Shown: in pieces, positions 32,686-45,809 of the stretch
Layout of the letters: the number at the start of each line of letters is the position of its first letter
How positions within the stretch are numbered: position 1 is the first letter of the stretch
NCBI RefSeq assembly: GCF_904849725.1
Contig: NC_058523.1
Coordinates: 336,453,948 to 336,517,947, forward strand
Reading direction: 5' to 3'
DNA from: Hordeum vulgare subsp. vulgare
Lineage: Eukaryota > Streptophyta > Magnoliopsida > Poales > Poaceae
Length of the DNA stretch: 64,000 nucleotides
Translations under genes and position numbers: made by a program
Notes under the pieces: generated by a model
Database searches by the model: none
What the model was told of the DNA's origin: nothing
Seen by the model: the letters and a program-made list of their open reading frames with translations, nothing else

Positions 32686-35600
32686 TGTCACATCCCTGAC
32701 ACCTTAAGCAAGTTAGTCTTGTGCTCATGTCTTCTTTGCATTGCATCTAAGAAATTTTCAACAAGATCAAAGAAAGAGGTGAAGGAAAAACTCAAACTCT
32801 AGCCACTTCTTTAAATAAAGGAAATCTCAAACTAGTTCAAATCAATGAACCCAAAATGGCCTCAAGAAAAGTTCAAACTTTCTGATAAATCATGAAAGTA
32901 AATGAGCAATGAAGAAAACCATTTTCTTGACACTTTAAGCATTTTAAATCAATGCAAAAAGCTACTGTTTTCAAGTTTTAAATTTGAAATCAGAAATTTT
33001 AGATTTTCAAAAATGTTGAAAACTTTAGGAATGGTTGGAAATATTCCAACAAATATTCTGGTGTGTTTAAAATAGTTTTTACAAATTATTTGGGAGCTGA
33101 AATAAATAGTAGATCAATGTCAGCATTTAAAACAGAAATAAAACAGAAAGAAATGGGAAAGAAGTTACCTGTCGCCTAACCTGGCCCGGCCCATCTCCTT
33201 CCTGTCGTCTTCCTTCCCCCGCCAGTGGGCAGCAGGAGGTGGCCGCCGCGTACTCCGGCGCGGCCACGCACCTGTGCGCCTGCCTGGCCGCCGCTTCGCG
33301 CTGGCAAGCTCGGGGATAAGCTCCCCGAGCCCGTCCCTATCCATTCCAATGTGCCAGTTCCCCCCTCCTCTCGGATCTCTCCTCCCTCCTTCTGCCGCCA
33401 TTGGAGCCCGAGCAGAGCTCAAGCTCGCCGTCGTTCTAGCCACCCCTCCTTCCTTCTGAGCCGCGCATTAGCTCCGCCGCAACTCCCTGAAGCTCCCTAG
33501 CCACGAGCCCGACGCCCAGATGCAGTGAAACGACGAGAAGCAGTCGTCCTCTTCCTCGGGTCACCGAAGATCGTCGCCGACGTTCTCCCTCTCCAGGCCG
33601 TCCCCAAGCAAACTAGCGCCACCACTGCACTCCTCGTGAGCTTGCGTGCCTTTCCCCTAAGATCTCCCCGTCGATCCCCTCCTCTAGGCCTAGTTCCATC
33701 GGAGCCCGACGAGATCCGCCGCTGCAGCTCGTCGCCGGTGGCCCTCCGGTGACCAGCTCGTCCTTCTGAGGGCATCAGCAACTTCAGGCCGTCGCGTAGA
33801 TGCCGTAGGAGCTAAGTCCCGTGCGCAACTCCCTCTGAATCAAAGACCCCGATGACGCCCGAACCTTGGCCGCCGCCAAGCTCGTCGCCGGCGTCATCTC
33901 TAGCCAGATCAACCCCGGCTAAGTGCAGAAATGGAACCGCGGGAGAAGTGACGTTCTTCTGGTGCTCTCCGCGCAGCGTTTGGCCCTCTGTGCGCCGTTT
34001 CCGAGACCCCCCCCCCCGACGTTCTGGTGCTCGTCGGAGGCTCCCCGCCGGCGAGGACGACCTCGCTGCCGGTGGATCTCAGCTGGCATGAGCCACTGAC
34101 GGGTGGGGCCAGCCTATGGATAGTTTAGAGATAATAAAAATAAATCAGATAAATTAATAAGACACTGACATGTGGGTCCAGTGAGTTTAATTAACTAAAT
34201 AATATTAATCCTAATCTAAAATTGACCAGCGACACTGACCAGTGGGTCCCACTGGTCAGGTTTGACTTTCAACGGCCAGATGGACCTCCTGATGTCATGC
34301 TGAGATAAAAATAATTCCAGAAATGTTTAAAACTTCAAAAATAATTCCAGAAATGTTTAAAACTTCAAAAATTCATAGAAATTAATCTGTAACTCCAATG
34401 AAAATAATTTATATATGAAAAAGTATCAGAAATATTCAAGGAATCTGAATATGCTATTTTCAATAATGTTTGAAAAAGTTACAGAACCCAAACATGTAGA
34501 TTAATGAATAAGTCAATTCTTATAAATACTTTATAAATGGAATATGGAAAGTATTTAAATTTCTTTTTGTTTGACATGATCAAACATTGTTCTAATAACA
34601 AACCAGCAACTTAACATGACATCCCATGCATGTTAACATCAAGTTGATCTGAGCATCAGGTCGAATCAATTAAATCGGTATCCGAGAATACCTCATTCGA
34701 GGTGATATTTGAATTTAATTCAAATCAACTTCAAACCTAATACATGTCGATTATAATAGTATATCACCTTGCATTCTCATGCCATGCTCATGTATCATGT
34801 TGTTTGCATATGATTGTTATTGATTGTTGTCATTCCTTCCGGTAGGCTCCGCTCCCCCGGATTCCACCGAATATCCGTCTGACGGATATTGTCCCTCCTC
34901 TGAGCAACAAGGCAAGCAACCATTTTTGATCATCCCCATAAATCCCATGTTCTTGCTCCTGCACTTATTTATTGCATTAGGATCAAATGCTTCAACTGCT
35001 TCTGCCACGTTAGTTGAACCCACTTCCTTTGCATGACCTATCCTTGTCACAGTAAATAGTCGAACCTTGCAACCTAGCATACCTAGTAGTTGCTTGAGCC
35101 ATGATGTGCCTTATCCTGCTATGCAAGCTATGCTTAGAGTTGTGTATGGTCTGTCATCTGGGAGATGAACAGAATTGTGAGAATGTGTTCGGTAAGCAAA
35201 GGTTGTGTGTTGAACCTGATTTGGTAAAGGTACCAGTGAAAGGCTGTGTAGGAGTACATGGCGGGTTGTTTCATTGGAACCGTCCTTAGGAACTGAGTTC
35301 AGCGTATGTAATCCAAGACTAGATACTACCACACGTTGGGATACTTAATTGACCCTCTCGACTTATTAATCGCTTAGTACTCGGTCCAGGAGTTGCAAGT
35401 AGTTTCTGGTGTTTATAGTCATGCTGGAGGCCGTGCATAGTGCTGACCTGAGAGGTGGGCTATGATGCGGTAGGCAGTGGCACGGTGTACCAAGTGTCAA
35501 CCGGATGGTGGGCTTGGGAACCCTGCGCACATCGTTTGAGGCCGTGGCGGAAACACCGGGCGGACTTCCGTACGGGTTAATCTCAGATAGGCGATAAACC

Positions 35601-36913
35601 TGGACTAGGTACTAGTGTGGTTAACGGTCATGGCCGACTCCCTCGCTAGGCTTCCGCTTGAAGGTTGCCGAGGTGCATGACGTGCACATGGCGATAAGTG
35701 GCGAGAGCGTGTGTGACGAAGTACACCCATGCAGGGTTATGATCTATTCGAATAGCCGCGTCCGCGGATATGGACTACTTGGAGACATATCTTGTTCGTA
35801 GATAACTTCAATGGCTACTCATAAAAATTGTCAAGATAAGCGTGAGTGTCGTGGACGGCATTTCCGTATGGAGACGGAATGATTCCACGATAGTGTATTG
35901 TTGTGGTGTTAGTGGACTCGTGTGCGAGAAATCAAGTTATCAAAATTATTTAAAAATGCAAGTTGTTTAGCCACGAGTCAAATGTTGGCTTTCCGCATGA
36001 AACCCCACAATACCTTATTGATACCTTGCATGAGTAGTTTGTTATCCTAAAGTCTTGCTGAGTACCTTCGTACTCATGTTTTCTTAATAAATGTTGCAGA
36101 GGTTGCTAATGACCCTAATGGAGGGTTGTTCGTAGACATCGACGACGACGAGTAGCTGGTGTCCCAGCTACGATCTGGCCCTACGTTGGATATGTAGTAT
36201 AGTCAGGCCATGTGCCCTTTTAGTTGCACCTGTCTGTACTCGGACAACTTTAAACTCTTCCGCTGGCTTGTAACTGAATGACTGCTATTATGGGTGGTGA
36301 GACCCTTAATGTGTAATATTATGTGTGCGGCTGTTCCGAGCCTCTTAAATAAAGCTTGTATGTTTATGGTTATGTTGTGATGCCATCGATGTATCTGTAC
36401 ATATCGGTATGTCATGCGTACGTGTGTCGTACTTGATATGTATGGGGTTCGATTACCTAGTCGTGAACTTTAGTAGCACTCCTTACAAGGAAATGTCCCT
36501 TTGTGATCCAACGAGCCTTGGTAGTTCGCTACTGCTCCGGACACATTGGTTGACCGGCATGTGTCCTTCTTAGCTGATGTGTCTGTCCCCTCTGGGGAAA
36601 TGTCAAGCGATGTAATGGAGTCCCTGTATCCTGCTACGACTCGTCTACACTCGCTGGTGACCGACACCTGCTTTGTTGGGTCATGTATTCCTGTCCTTGT
36701 GCGGTACTGCCACTGTGGTTTGTGACTAGACTTGTCGATCCGGGTTCTTTGACATTGGAATGCTAGCAACACTATTGCATACGTGAATCAAAAGACGCAA
36801 ACGGTCCCGGCTAAGGTAAGGCTGCAGCCGTGGAGTTAACCATGCGTGAGACCGCAAAGAGATGCGATGTGTTACAGGTTGGATTCCTATGACTTAGGAT
36901 CGGGGTCCCGAGA
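32686..36913 (+). repeat. Chromovirus 3' LTR
   Basis: 4,228 bp, starting TGTCACATCC and ending TCCCGAGA (C-to-G change from the usual GACA). It retains 225 bp at 36348-36572 that the 5' LTR has lost. It also carries a short tandem duplication near 34305-34370 (AATAATTCCAGAAATG twice). Confidence 0.9.
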
Positions 36914-37623
36914 GTCAATGCCCATAAACTCCTTTGTGTTCTACTCGTGATTTCATCTACGCATAGACCTAGCTCATGATGCGACTATTTGGGAATGTCG
37001 CATTGGAAACAAAAAAATCCTACGCTCACGAAGATCAATCTATGGAGACTAACATCTATGAGAGGGGGAAGTGCATCTACATACCCTTGTAGATCACTAA
37101 GCAGAAGCGTATATAACGCGATTGATGTACTCGAACGTCTTTGCAATACAATCACGATCCTTCACGCAATCCCATCACAATTTAGTGTCGAACGGGCGGC
37201 ACCTCCGCGTTCAGCACATGTACAGCTCGATGAAGCCTTCACCTCCTTGATCCGGTGAGCGATGGTGAAGTAGAGGTTGAGTACTCCGGCAACACGACGG
37301 CGTGGTGGCGAAGGTGGTGCTGCAATTTTAGTATGTATTTGCCAAGAACTGCTGCGATCGCTATGGTGGAGAATTACTATGAGAGAGAGGTAGGGCATTG
37401 CCAAGGAATTGTGTATTGGCTGCATCCCTCTCCCTCTCTATTTATGGGAGTAAGGGTAGGTAAGGCTATCCTTGGCCCCTCCTCCAAGGAGAGAGAGTTC
37501 GGCCGAACTAGGGAGGAGTCCTCCTCACACATGGGAGGTGGACATCCTAGGGAGGACTGCTCCTCCACCAAGGCACTTCCTCCCTCCTACCCTTGGGCGC
37601 ATGTGCCTCTTGGGGTCGGCTAG
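36914..37623 (-). mobile_element. WIS-like element, right part: leader start, PBS and truncated 5' LTR
   Basis: Begins with GTCAA, the right target duplication of the chromovirus. 36919-36985 is the leader start and a degenerate tRNA-Met site. The 5' LTR occupies 36986-37623 and is cut by the Athila-like element after ...GGGGTCGGCTAG. It aligns with the 3' LTR from 16198 to about 16935. The rest of this LTR must lie beyond the window. Confidence 0.82.
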
Positions 37624-38748
37624 TGATACGTCCACTTTGCATCATGTTTTATTGCTTATATTTGTAAAGTTTTTGATCAATATAACACTTCATCGGGTAT
37701 TTCTAATGCCTTTTCTCTCTTAATATGCAAGATTAACAGAAGGAGGGAGAATGCCGGCAGCTGGATTTGAGGGCCTAAAAAAGCTACAACAGAGATACCT
37801 ATTCTTCACATCTCCAAATGGGATGAAATTCCATGAATAATTATTTTGGAATATATAAAAAATACTGGGCCAAAGATCCACTCGAGGAGGCAAGCCATGT
37901 GCCCACACGGCACCAGGGGGCGCACCCTAATGTTGTGTGCAGCCCCTAGCCCACGTCTGGCCTCCTCCTTCTGGTATATAAGTCATTTTACGCTAAAAAA
38001 TTTATGGACGGAATTTCCGGACGAGGCTCCACCGCCACGAGGCGGAACTAGAGAGGATCACTTTTTCTCTCCGGCGGGCAGATTCCGTCGGGGATACTTC
38101 CCTCTAGGAGGGGGAAATCGAAGCCTTGGCATAGGTAATCGTGTGAATTTGGTATTCATTCGATGTTTTGATGATATGTATGTTGTGATTCTCTTAGTGG
38201 TGTCATGTGAACGTCGACTACATGACACTACACCATTCATGGGCCTAAGGTTACTCAATGTGGAGTGATAATTAGATGATGGGTTACTAGAGTGATAGAA
38301 CCTTAAACCCCAGTTTAGGCGCTATTCCGTAAGTGGCTGATTTGGATCCAAACATTTATTGCTATGGTTAGACTTTGTCTTAATTCTCTTTTCGTAGGTG
38401 CAGATGCTTGCGAGAGAGGGTAATCATAAGTGGGAGGTTTGTTCAAGTAAGAACAACACCCAAGCACCGGTCCACCCACATATCAAATCATGAAAGCAGC
38501 GAACACAGATCAAAAGAATATGTTCAGGCCTGTCCTTTGTACTCAAAAGGATTGGGCTATCTTTCTACACTTTATTTACTTCTTTCCCTAGTTACTCGTC
38601 TACCAAACAATCTGTTACCGCTTGCCTCAGTGCTTGCAGAAACTACCTTGATGAAAACCACTTGTCATTTCCTTCTGCTCCTCGTTGGGTTCGACACTCT
38701 TACTTATTGAAAGGACTACGATTGATCCCATATACTTGGGGGTCATCA
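37624..38748 (+). repeat. Athila-like 5' LTR
   Basis: About 1,125 bp from TGATACGTCC to GGTCATCA. The matched ends TGAT...ATCA support the boundaries, but the right end is set only by this and by the nearby primer-binding site, since the partner LTR is outside the window. Confidence 0.65.
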
Positions 38749-38759
38749 AGACACTTCTG

Positions 38760-38777
38760 TGGCACCGTTTTTGGGGA
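38760..38777 (+). promoter_or_regulatory. Degenerate primer-binding site, tRNA-Asp type
   Basis: TGGCACCGTTTTTGGGGA compares with the TGGCGCCGTTGCCGGGGA site used by Athila/Tat elements, three mismatches. It lies 11 bp after the inferred LTR end. Confidence 0.65.
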
Positions 38778-38854
38778 GTTAAGTGCCTTTGGTGAGTGGG
38801 AATTGGTAAAGAAATATTTTTGTTATGTGCTGAAATTTATTGCTACTTGTCACT

Positions 38855-39900
38855 ATGGAAAGTAATCCTTTGAGAGGCTTGTTCGGGGTATGTTCACCTC
38901 GACCGCAAACCACTAGAGTTTCCTCTCCACCACCTACTAAAGCTACTGAAGATATTGCTTATGAAATGCCTGCTGGTCTTCTTGAGAAACTTTGATCTAA
39001 TCCTTATGTAGGCCATGGAACTAAACATCCTGATATGCACTTAATTTATGTGGGTGAAATGTGGGGATTGTTTAAGCTTGCAGGTTTATCTGGAGACATG
39101 GCTAAGAGGAATGTGGTCCCTTTATCATTGGAGGGAAAGGCATTGACATGGTATAGGCTATGTGATGATACTGACACATAGGATTGGAATTGTTTGAAAT
39201 TGGAGTTCCACCAGAAATTTTATCCTACGCATTTGATTCATCGTGATCGGAATTATATTTATAACTTCTGGCCTCGTGAAGGAGAAATTATTGCTCAAGC
39301 TTGGGGGAGGCTCAATTATATGCTTCATACATGCCCCAATCATGAGCTATCAAGAGAAATAATTCTGCAAAAAATTTATGCTCGACTTTCAAATAATGAT
39401 CAAAATATGCTTGATTGTTCTTCAACTCGTTCTTTATTGAAGAAGACTATTAAATTTAAATGGGATTTTCCTGAAAATATTAAGCACAACCATGAGGATT
39501 TGGAGATCGACAGAGATAATGAGTCAGGTATAAAGTTTGAGTTTGATTGTATTAAATCTTTTATGGAAACAAATGCCCTTTAGAATTTCAGCACCAAGTA
39601 TGGACTTGACTCTGAAATAGTAGCATGTTTTTATGAATCTTTTGCTGCTCATGTTGATCTTCCAAAGGAGAAGTTTTTTAAATACCATCCTCCTATAGCA
39701 ATTAAGCAAAAACCTCCTGTGATTAAAGAAGAAAAAACTATTGTCTACAATGTTGATCCAGTTGTTCCTACTACTTATTTTGACAAACCACCTTTTCCTG
39801 TTAGAATTAAAGAGCACTCTAAGGTTTCTCCTGTAGTTAGGAAAAGTTATGTTAGAATAGCTACTCCTTTTGAGAAAATTAAGGTTGGACCAAGCATGGA
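38855..39900 (+). pseudogene. Athila-like gag remnant
   Basis: Starts MESNPLRGLFG at 38855. Capsid words follow: LSLEGKALTWYR near 39130, LKLEFHQKFYPTH near 39200, and EIILQKIYARLS near 39357. In-frame stops occur near 38994, at 39179 and at 39580. Downstream Lys/Pro-rich sequence leads into the protease region. Confidence 0.75.
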
Positions 39901-42900
39901 TTTAGTTAAAGATCTTTTAGTTGATGAATTGGATGAACATGTTATTTCCTTCTGTAATAATTCTTCTAGAATTGCTAATCCTGATATTAAGAATAAAAAT
40001 AGACCCGTAGTTGGCATGACTGTTATTTCTGTTAAAATGGGAGATCATTGCTATCATGGTTTATGTGATGTGGGTGCTAGCATAAGTTCTATTCCTTTTA
40101 CTTTATATCTAAAAGTCATGAATGATGTTGCACCTGCTGAGATTGAGGGCATTGATGTCACTATTAAGCTTGCCGCTAGAAATACTATTTCACCACTTGG
40201 TATTATCAGAGATGCTGACGTCTTATGTGGAAAGATCAAATACTCTACCGATTTTCCTGTTCTTGGTTCTCCACAAGTTAGCTTTCGTACAATCATATTT
40301 CATAGACCTTTCTTGATATTGTTAATGCTCAAATTTATTGCGTTAAGGAGATTATTAGTGTCAACTTTGGTGGTGTGTCTCATGAATTTAATTTCTCTAA
40401 GTTTATTAGACAACCACGTGATATAGAGTTGCCTAGTAAATATGAAATTGTTAGTATTGCTTCTCTTATTGTGCCTCCTACTGATCCTTTGGAAGAGTAT
40501 TTGCTTGAGCATGAGAATGATTTACATATGAATGAAAGGAATGAAATAGATGTGGTTCTAATTAAGCAGCCACCTATCCTTAAACACAATTTGTGTGTTG
40601 AAACTTTGGGAGGTCCTCCTCCATCTAAGAGTGATCCTGTGTTTCAATTGAAGCAATTTCCTGATACTGTGAAATATGGTTATCTTGATGAAAAGAAAAT
40701 ATATCCTGTTATTATCAGTGCTAACCTTTGAGAGCACGAGGAAAACAGATTATTAAAAGTTCTAAGGAAGCACCGCGCCGCTATTGGATATACTCTCGAT
40801 GATCTTAAGGGCATTGGTCCCACTCTATGAGAACAGAAGACTAATATGGAACTAGATGCTAAACCCGTTGTTGACCACCAACGATGTTTAAATCCGAAGA
40901 TCAAGGATGTGTTAAGAACAGAAATATTAAAGCTTCTAGAAGCAGGTATTATCTACCACATAGCTGATAGTAGATGGGTGAGTCCAGTTCATTGTGTTCC
41001 TAAAAAGGGTACTATTACTGTTGTTCCTAATGATAAGAATGAACTTATACCTAAGAGTATAGTAACTAGTTATAGGATGGTGATAGATTTTAGAAAGTTG
41101 AATAAAGATACTAGGAAAGATCAAATACCATTTACCTTTTATTGATCAAATGTTAGAAATGTTATCTAAGCACACACACTTTTGTTTCTTGGATGGTTAT
41201 TCTGGTTTTTCTCATATGCCTATGCACAATCTGATCAATAGAAAACCACCTTTACCTGCCCTTTTGGAACTTTTTCTTATAGACGTATGCGTTTTAGTTT
41301 ATGCAATGCACCTGGTACTTTGCAAAGATGTACGACTGCTATCGTCTCTGATTTTTGTGCACTGATTGTTGAGGTTTTCATGGATGATTTCTCCATATAC
41401 AAAACTTATTTTGATGATTGCTTAAGCATCCTTGATCGAGTTTTGTAGAGATGTGAACAAACAAATCTTGCCTTGAATTGCGAGAAGTGCCACTTTATGG
41501 TTAATGAAGGTATTGTCTTCGGCCATAAATTTTTTGAAAGAGTTATAGTGGTCGATAAAGAAAAAGTGGATTTTGTTGAGAAGATGCCATGCCCGAAGGA
41601 TATTAAAGGTATAAGAACATTCCTTGGTCATGGTGGTTTCTATAGGAGATTTATTAAAGACTTCTCTACAATTTCTAGGCCTCTTACCACTCTTTTGCAA
41701 AAAGATGTTCCTTTTGTTTTTGATGATCATTGTGTAGATGCCTTTGAAACTGTTAAGTCAGCTTTAATTTTTGCACCTATTGTTTAGCCACCTAATTGAG
41801 ATTTACCTTTTGAAATTGTGTGTGAAGCAAGTGATTATGCTGTTGGGGCTGTTCTAGGACACTGAGTTGATAAGAAGCTGAATGTTATTCATTATGCTAG
41901 TAAGACTTTGGACATTTCCCAAAGAAATTATGCTACCACTCAAAAAGAGTTTCTAGCAGTTGTGTTTGCTTGTGATAAGTTTAGATCTTATATTGTTGAT
42001 TCCAAAGTTACTATTCAGACTAATCATGCTGCTATTAAGTATCTTATGGAAAAGAAAGATGCTAAGCCTAGGCTTATTAGGTGGGTCCTTTTGCTACAAG
42101 AGTTTGATCTACATATTGTTGATAGGAAAGGGGCTGAGAATCCCGTTGCTGATAACTTGTCTAGATTGGAAAATGTGCTTGATGACCCACAACCCATTAA
42201 TGATAGTTTTTTCTATGAGCAATTAGCTGCTATTAATGTTTCTCATAATACTCCTTGGTATGCAGACTATGGTAATTATATTGTTGCTAAGTTTATACCT
42301 CCTGGTTCTACTTACCAGTTAAAAAAGTTTTTTTATATTTTGAGACACTATTTCTCGGATGACCCACATCTCTATAAAGAAGGTGTGGATGGTATTTTTA
42401 GACGTTGTGTACGTGAGCATGAACAGGAACAAATTCTTCGGAAGTGTCACTCCGAAGCTTATGGAGGACACCATGCAGGAGATAGAACCGCACATAAGGT
42501 ATACCAATCCGTTTTTTTATTGGTGTACTCTGTTCAAGGACGCTAGTAATTTTGTCTTATCTTTTGATGAGTGTTAAAGGATTGGTAATATCAGTATACA
42601 TGAGGAAATGCCTATGAATTATTCTCTTGTTATTGAACCATTTGATGTTTGGGGTTTTGATTATATGGGACCTTTTCCTAAGTCAAATGGGTATACTCAT
42701 ATTCTTCTTGTTGTTTATTATGTCACTAAGTGGGGTGAGGCTATCCACAGTAGCAGTGCTGATCACAACACTTCTATTAAAATGCTTAAGGAAGTGATCT
42801 TTCCAAGGTTTGGAGTCCCTAGATATACTATGAGTGATGGTGGTTCAAATTTTATTCATGGTGCTTTCCATAAGATGCTTGCTAAATATGATGTTAATCA

Positions 42901-43581
42901 TAGAATTGTCCCTCCCTATCATCCTCAATCTAGTGGTCATGTTGAATTGAGCAATAGGGAGATAAAGTTGATTTTGCAAAAGACTATCAGTAGATCTAGA
43001 AAGAATTGATCTAAGAAATTAGATGATGCTTTGTGGGCTTATAGAATTGCTTATAAGAAACCTATGGGTATGTCTCCTTATAAAATGGTTTATGGAAAGC
43101 ATGTCATTTACCTCTTGAATTGGAACATAAAGCTTTTTGGGCAGTTAAAGAACTTAACTATGACTTCAAGCTTGCAAGTGAAAAGAGGTTATTTGACATT
43201 AGCTCACCTAATGAATTGAGAACCCAGGCTTATGATAATGCCAAGTTGTTTAAAGAGAAAGTCAAAAGATGGCACGATAAGAGGATCCAAAAGAGAGAAT
43301 TCAAAGTGGGTGAATATGTTTTATTATATAATTCTCATCTTAGGTTATTTGCAGGTAAACTTCTCCCCAAATGGGAAGGACCATATATTATCGAAGAAAT
43401 TTATCGTTTCCGAGCCACAAAGATCAATAATGCCACGGGCACTAACCCGAAGGTGGTAAATGGACAAAGGATCAAGGACTACATTTTAGGTACACCCATT
43501 AATGTTGAAACTAATATTACTGAGACTATTAAATTTGAGGAACATATCAAGGACACCTTTCGGAACACTCCAGAATACTGA
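39901..43581 (+). pseudogene. Athila-like pol remnant
   Basis: Protease CDVGASISSIPFTLY near 40063. RT from about 40850 with WVSPVHCVPKKG, YRMVIDFRKLN and the catalytic FMDDFSIY near 41375. RNase H 41800-42170 ([23 protein letters not shown]). Integrase finger near 42410-42570, core near 42640-43010 (WGFDYMGPFP, SDGGSNF, HPQSSGHVEL), and a C-terminal segment to the stop at 43579 (FKVGEYVLLY, WEGPYIIEE). At least ten stops or frame changes, including TGA after 41140, several near 41150-41240, TAG near 41446, 41786 and 41798, and shifts near 42515 and 43120. Confidence 0.82.
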
Positions 43582-44845
43582 ACAAGGAATAGGTACGTTA
43601 TATGGTAAGTAAACGGACTCCGAAAATTCCGCAAAAATATGTTCTGTCAGTTTTGGAAATATTTAGAAAAATATAAAAATAAAAGGAAGCCGAGAGGTTC
43701 CAGTAGGTGGTCACACAACACCTGGGTTCATCCCCCTAGGGAGCGCCCTGATACTGTGTTGGGCCCTTGTGCACCTTCCCAACTCTGTTTTCCTCTCGGT
43801 TTACTTGTTATGTAAGAGAAAAAAAATCTATATATACTCTCCGGATTGATTTGACCACCACACCGCGAGATATCTTCTATTCTTGTTTCTTGCTGTTTTT
43901 TGGCAGATCCAAAAACACGTCATCCCACGAATCTGTTGGGGAGAACAATGTTCCCCAAGCTTATGAAGGAACGGATGCTAATCTGAATAGTGTGGATATT
44001 ACCGAGGTCAAGGAAGAGTTACTCAAGAAAGCAAAGGGCAAGATGGAAGCGGAGAATCGAGACCCAGAAGGAGGACAATTTGCTTTGAAGAAAAAGGATG
44101 TAGAGGATATCCTTTAACCTTACTATCACCTTCTACCCCCATCTCTTATTGAGGCCTTGAGATTATGTGAGATAACCCGTGTTCGTAACACTTATCTCAC
44201 CCATGAAGTTATTTTATTGGAGGAACACATCACAACCCTCAAAAGTGTGAACCACAAATTGATTACTCTAATGGAGCTAAAAGACACGATTTCTTCATCA
44301 CCACCATCACCTAAGGAGGAAGCTTGATCATATGGGTAAGGGCACTCCCCTTGGCTTGTGCCAAACTTGGGGGAGGTGTCCCGGTATCGTATCACCATCA
44401 CTCTTATTAACTTTACCTATTTTCAATTTGATCCTTGGTTATTTCGTGATCTAGTAGAATCAAAGTTTAGTATGATCTATCTTTGAGTGCTAGTTTCTTT
44501 CCATCTATCCATGTAATCGTGTGTGAGTTATATAATAAAGAGTAGTTTGAGTTTTGCTTCTTTACACTCGTGTTCTAATTAAAAGCAATGAAATAATGAA
44601 AAGAAAAAGATCATATGCTAATCTTATGGTGAGTAATGACATCACATAAGGAAGAGTATAAGTGGTAAAATTTATTGTAGGTTGACCAACATAGCATTGG
44701 TAAATGATGCAATTCATGAAAAAGTTAATATGGAAGAGAAGATTAACATGCAAATATACTATCTAGGACATTTTTTTATGATTGGGAGCGCCCATTAAAT
44801 ATTATATGCCAAACGGTTGATGTTGGACAAGGAAGACAACATAAT
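43582..44845 (+). other. Athila-like 3' region, cut by CACTA
   Basis: Athila elements have a long region after pol that sometimes holds a third ORF. Here 43900-44117 is open (VDITEVKEELLKKAKGKME ...) and charged, and continues past a stop. No transmembrane segment or envelope feature is visible. A purine-rich CTTGGGGGAGG near 44365 could be the polypurine tract, but no LTR follows it before the CACTA at 44846. Confidence 0.45.
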
Positions 44846-45140
44846 CACTACTGGAATCAGAGAATTTGCCATCTGCTGCTTCTTTGCCGTCTGGTGGCTG
44901 ATGGCAAAGACCCTCTTTGCCATCAGCTACCAAAAACCAGACGGCAAAGAGCAGACTGATGGCAAAAATACTATTTGCCATTAGTATGCTCTTTGCCGTG
45001 TGCGAGCTAACGGCAAAGAGCATTCACGTAGACGACACAGAGTACGGGGCGGCCCACCCTGCACCCCATGTCTCCCACTAACGGCCTCTCTCTTTGCCGG
45101 CTGCCTTGTTCCTCTTTGCTGTTCGGGGGCAGACGACAAA
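44846..45140. repeat. CACTA left terminal and subterminal repeats
   Basis: After the terminal CACTACTGG, the motif TCTTTGCCRTC and its complement GAYGGCAAAGA occur about ten times in both orientations (near 44866, 44884, 44901, 44914, 44939, 44960, 44990, 45010, 45093, 45132). In well-studied CACTA elements such motifs are transposase-binding sites. Confidence 0.8.
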
Positions 45141-45603
45141 GAGGATGCTCCCTAACGGTCACCCCCGAAACCCCCTCCGTCGACGCGCCCTCCTCCTCCC
45201 TGCGCCACCGCGCGCTCCTCCTCCTTGCGCCCTCCTCCTCCCAGCGCCACTACCACGCATTCCTCCTCCCTGCGCCCCTCCTCCACCACCGCCCCTCCTC
45301 CACCATCGCGCCCTCCTCCTCCCCGGGACCTCCTCCTCCACCACCGCCGCCAGAGCTCACCCCTTCTCCACAACCGCCCCCTCCTCCACCACCGCGCCGT
45401 CCTCCACCCCGACCACTCTCTCTCACTCACACACTCCCACTCCCACTCCCCTCTCTCCCCGACGCCCACCGCCGCCACCCCCGCCGCCACCATCGTCGTC
45501 GCCCGAATCGCCCCTGTCGGTGAGACCCCCCCCCCCCACCCCGCCGGCCGGTCGCCCCTATTTTTATTTTTTTTCCTTTTTTATTTGTTTATGTTAAATT
45601 AGT

Positions 45604-45735
45604 TAGGTTAGTTTTTAGTTTATTAGGAAAAACATGATGTCGGGGACTGGTACTTGTGGAAGATTATATTAGGTTAGTTTTTAGTTTATTAGGAAAAACA
45701 TGATGTCGGGGACTGGTACTTGTGGAAGATTATAT
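45604..45735. repeat. Perfect 66-bp tandem duplication in copy A
   Basis: 45604-45669 is repeated at 45670-45735 (TAGGTTAGTTTTTAG ... GGAAGATTATAT). Copy B has a single version near 50500-50570, so this duplication occurred in copy A, or was lost from copy B, after the large duplication. Confidence 0.9.
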
Positions 45736-45809
45736 TAGGTTAGTTAGTTTTTTAGTTAGGTTAGTTTTCAACTAGCTTATATGTTAGGTTAGTTAGGGCA
45801 TGACCAACG

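Larger units (their letters stand above)
22698..36913 (+). mobile_element. Long-LTR Ty3/Gypsy chromovirus (Tekay/Del-like), full length
   Basis: 14,216 bp flanked by the perfect 5-bp target duplication GTCAA (22693-22697 and 36914-36918). LTRs of 3,974 and 4,228 bp start TGTCACATCC and end CCCGACA/CCCGAGA. Inside are a tRNA-Met primer-binding site, an extra upstream ORF, gag, pol in the order protease-RT-RNase H-integrase, and a C-terminal chromodomain, which defines chromoviruses. Long LTRs and this type of chromodomain suggest the Tekay/Del branch (inference). In two long blocks compared by eye the LTRs differ by only about 1-2%, so it is much younger than the Angela copy. Confidence 0.92.
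37624..44845 (+). mobile_element. Athila-like Ty3/Gypsy retrotransposon, 5' part
   Basis: Starts TGATACGTCC inside the WIS 5' LTR. The LTR ends ATCA near 38748 and a tRNA-Asp-type primer-binding site follows. Gag, protease, RT, RNase H and integrase remnants run to 43581, then a long 3' region to the CACTA insertion at 44846. Protein words such as FMDDFSIY, NCEKCHFMV and RRFIKDFS are typical of the Athila branch. No 3' LTR is in the window. Many stops and frameshifts. Confidence 0.82.

Noticed and set aside
43767..44117. Possible envelope-like third ORF in the Athila-like 3' region
   Set aside because: Only a short charged stretch is open and no signal peptide or membrane segment characteristic of an envelope protein is visible in it.
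45150..45600. Long Pro/Ser/Arg ORFs in the CCT-rich block, also at 49877-50463
   Set aside because: All frames are open because the sequence is a (CCT)-like low-complexity repeat. No codon pattern favours one frame.
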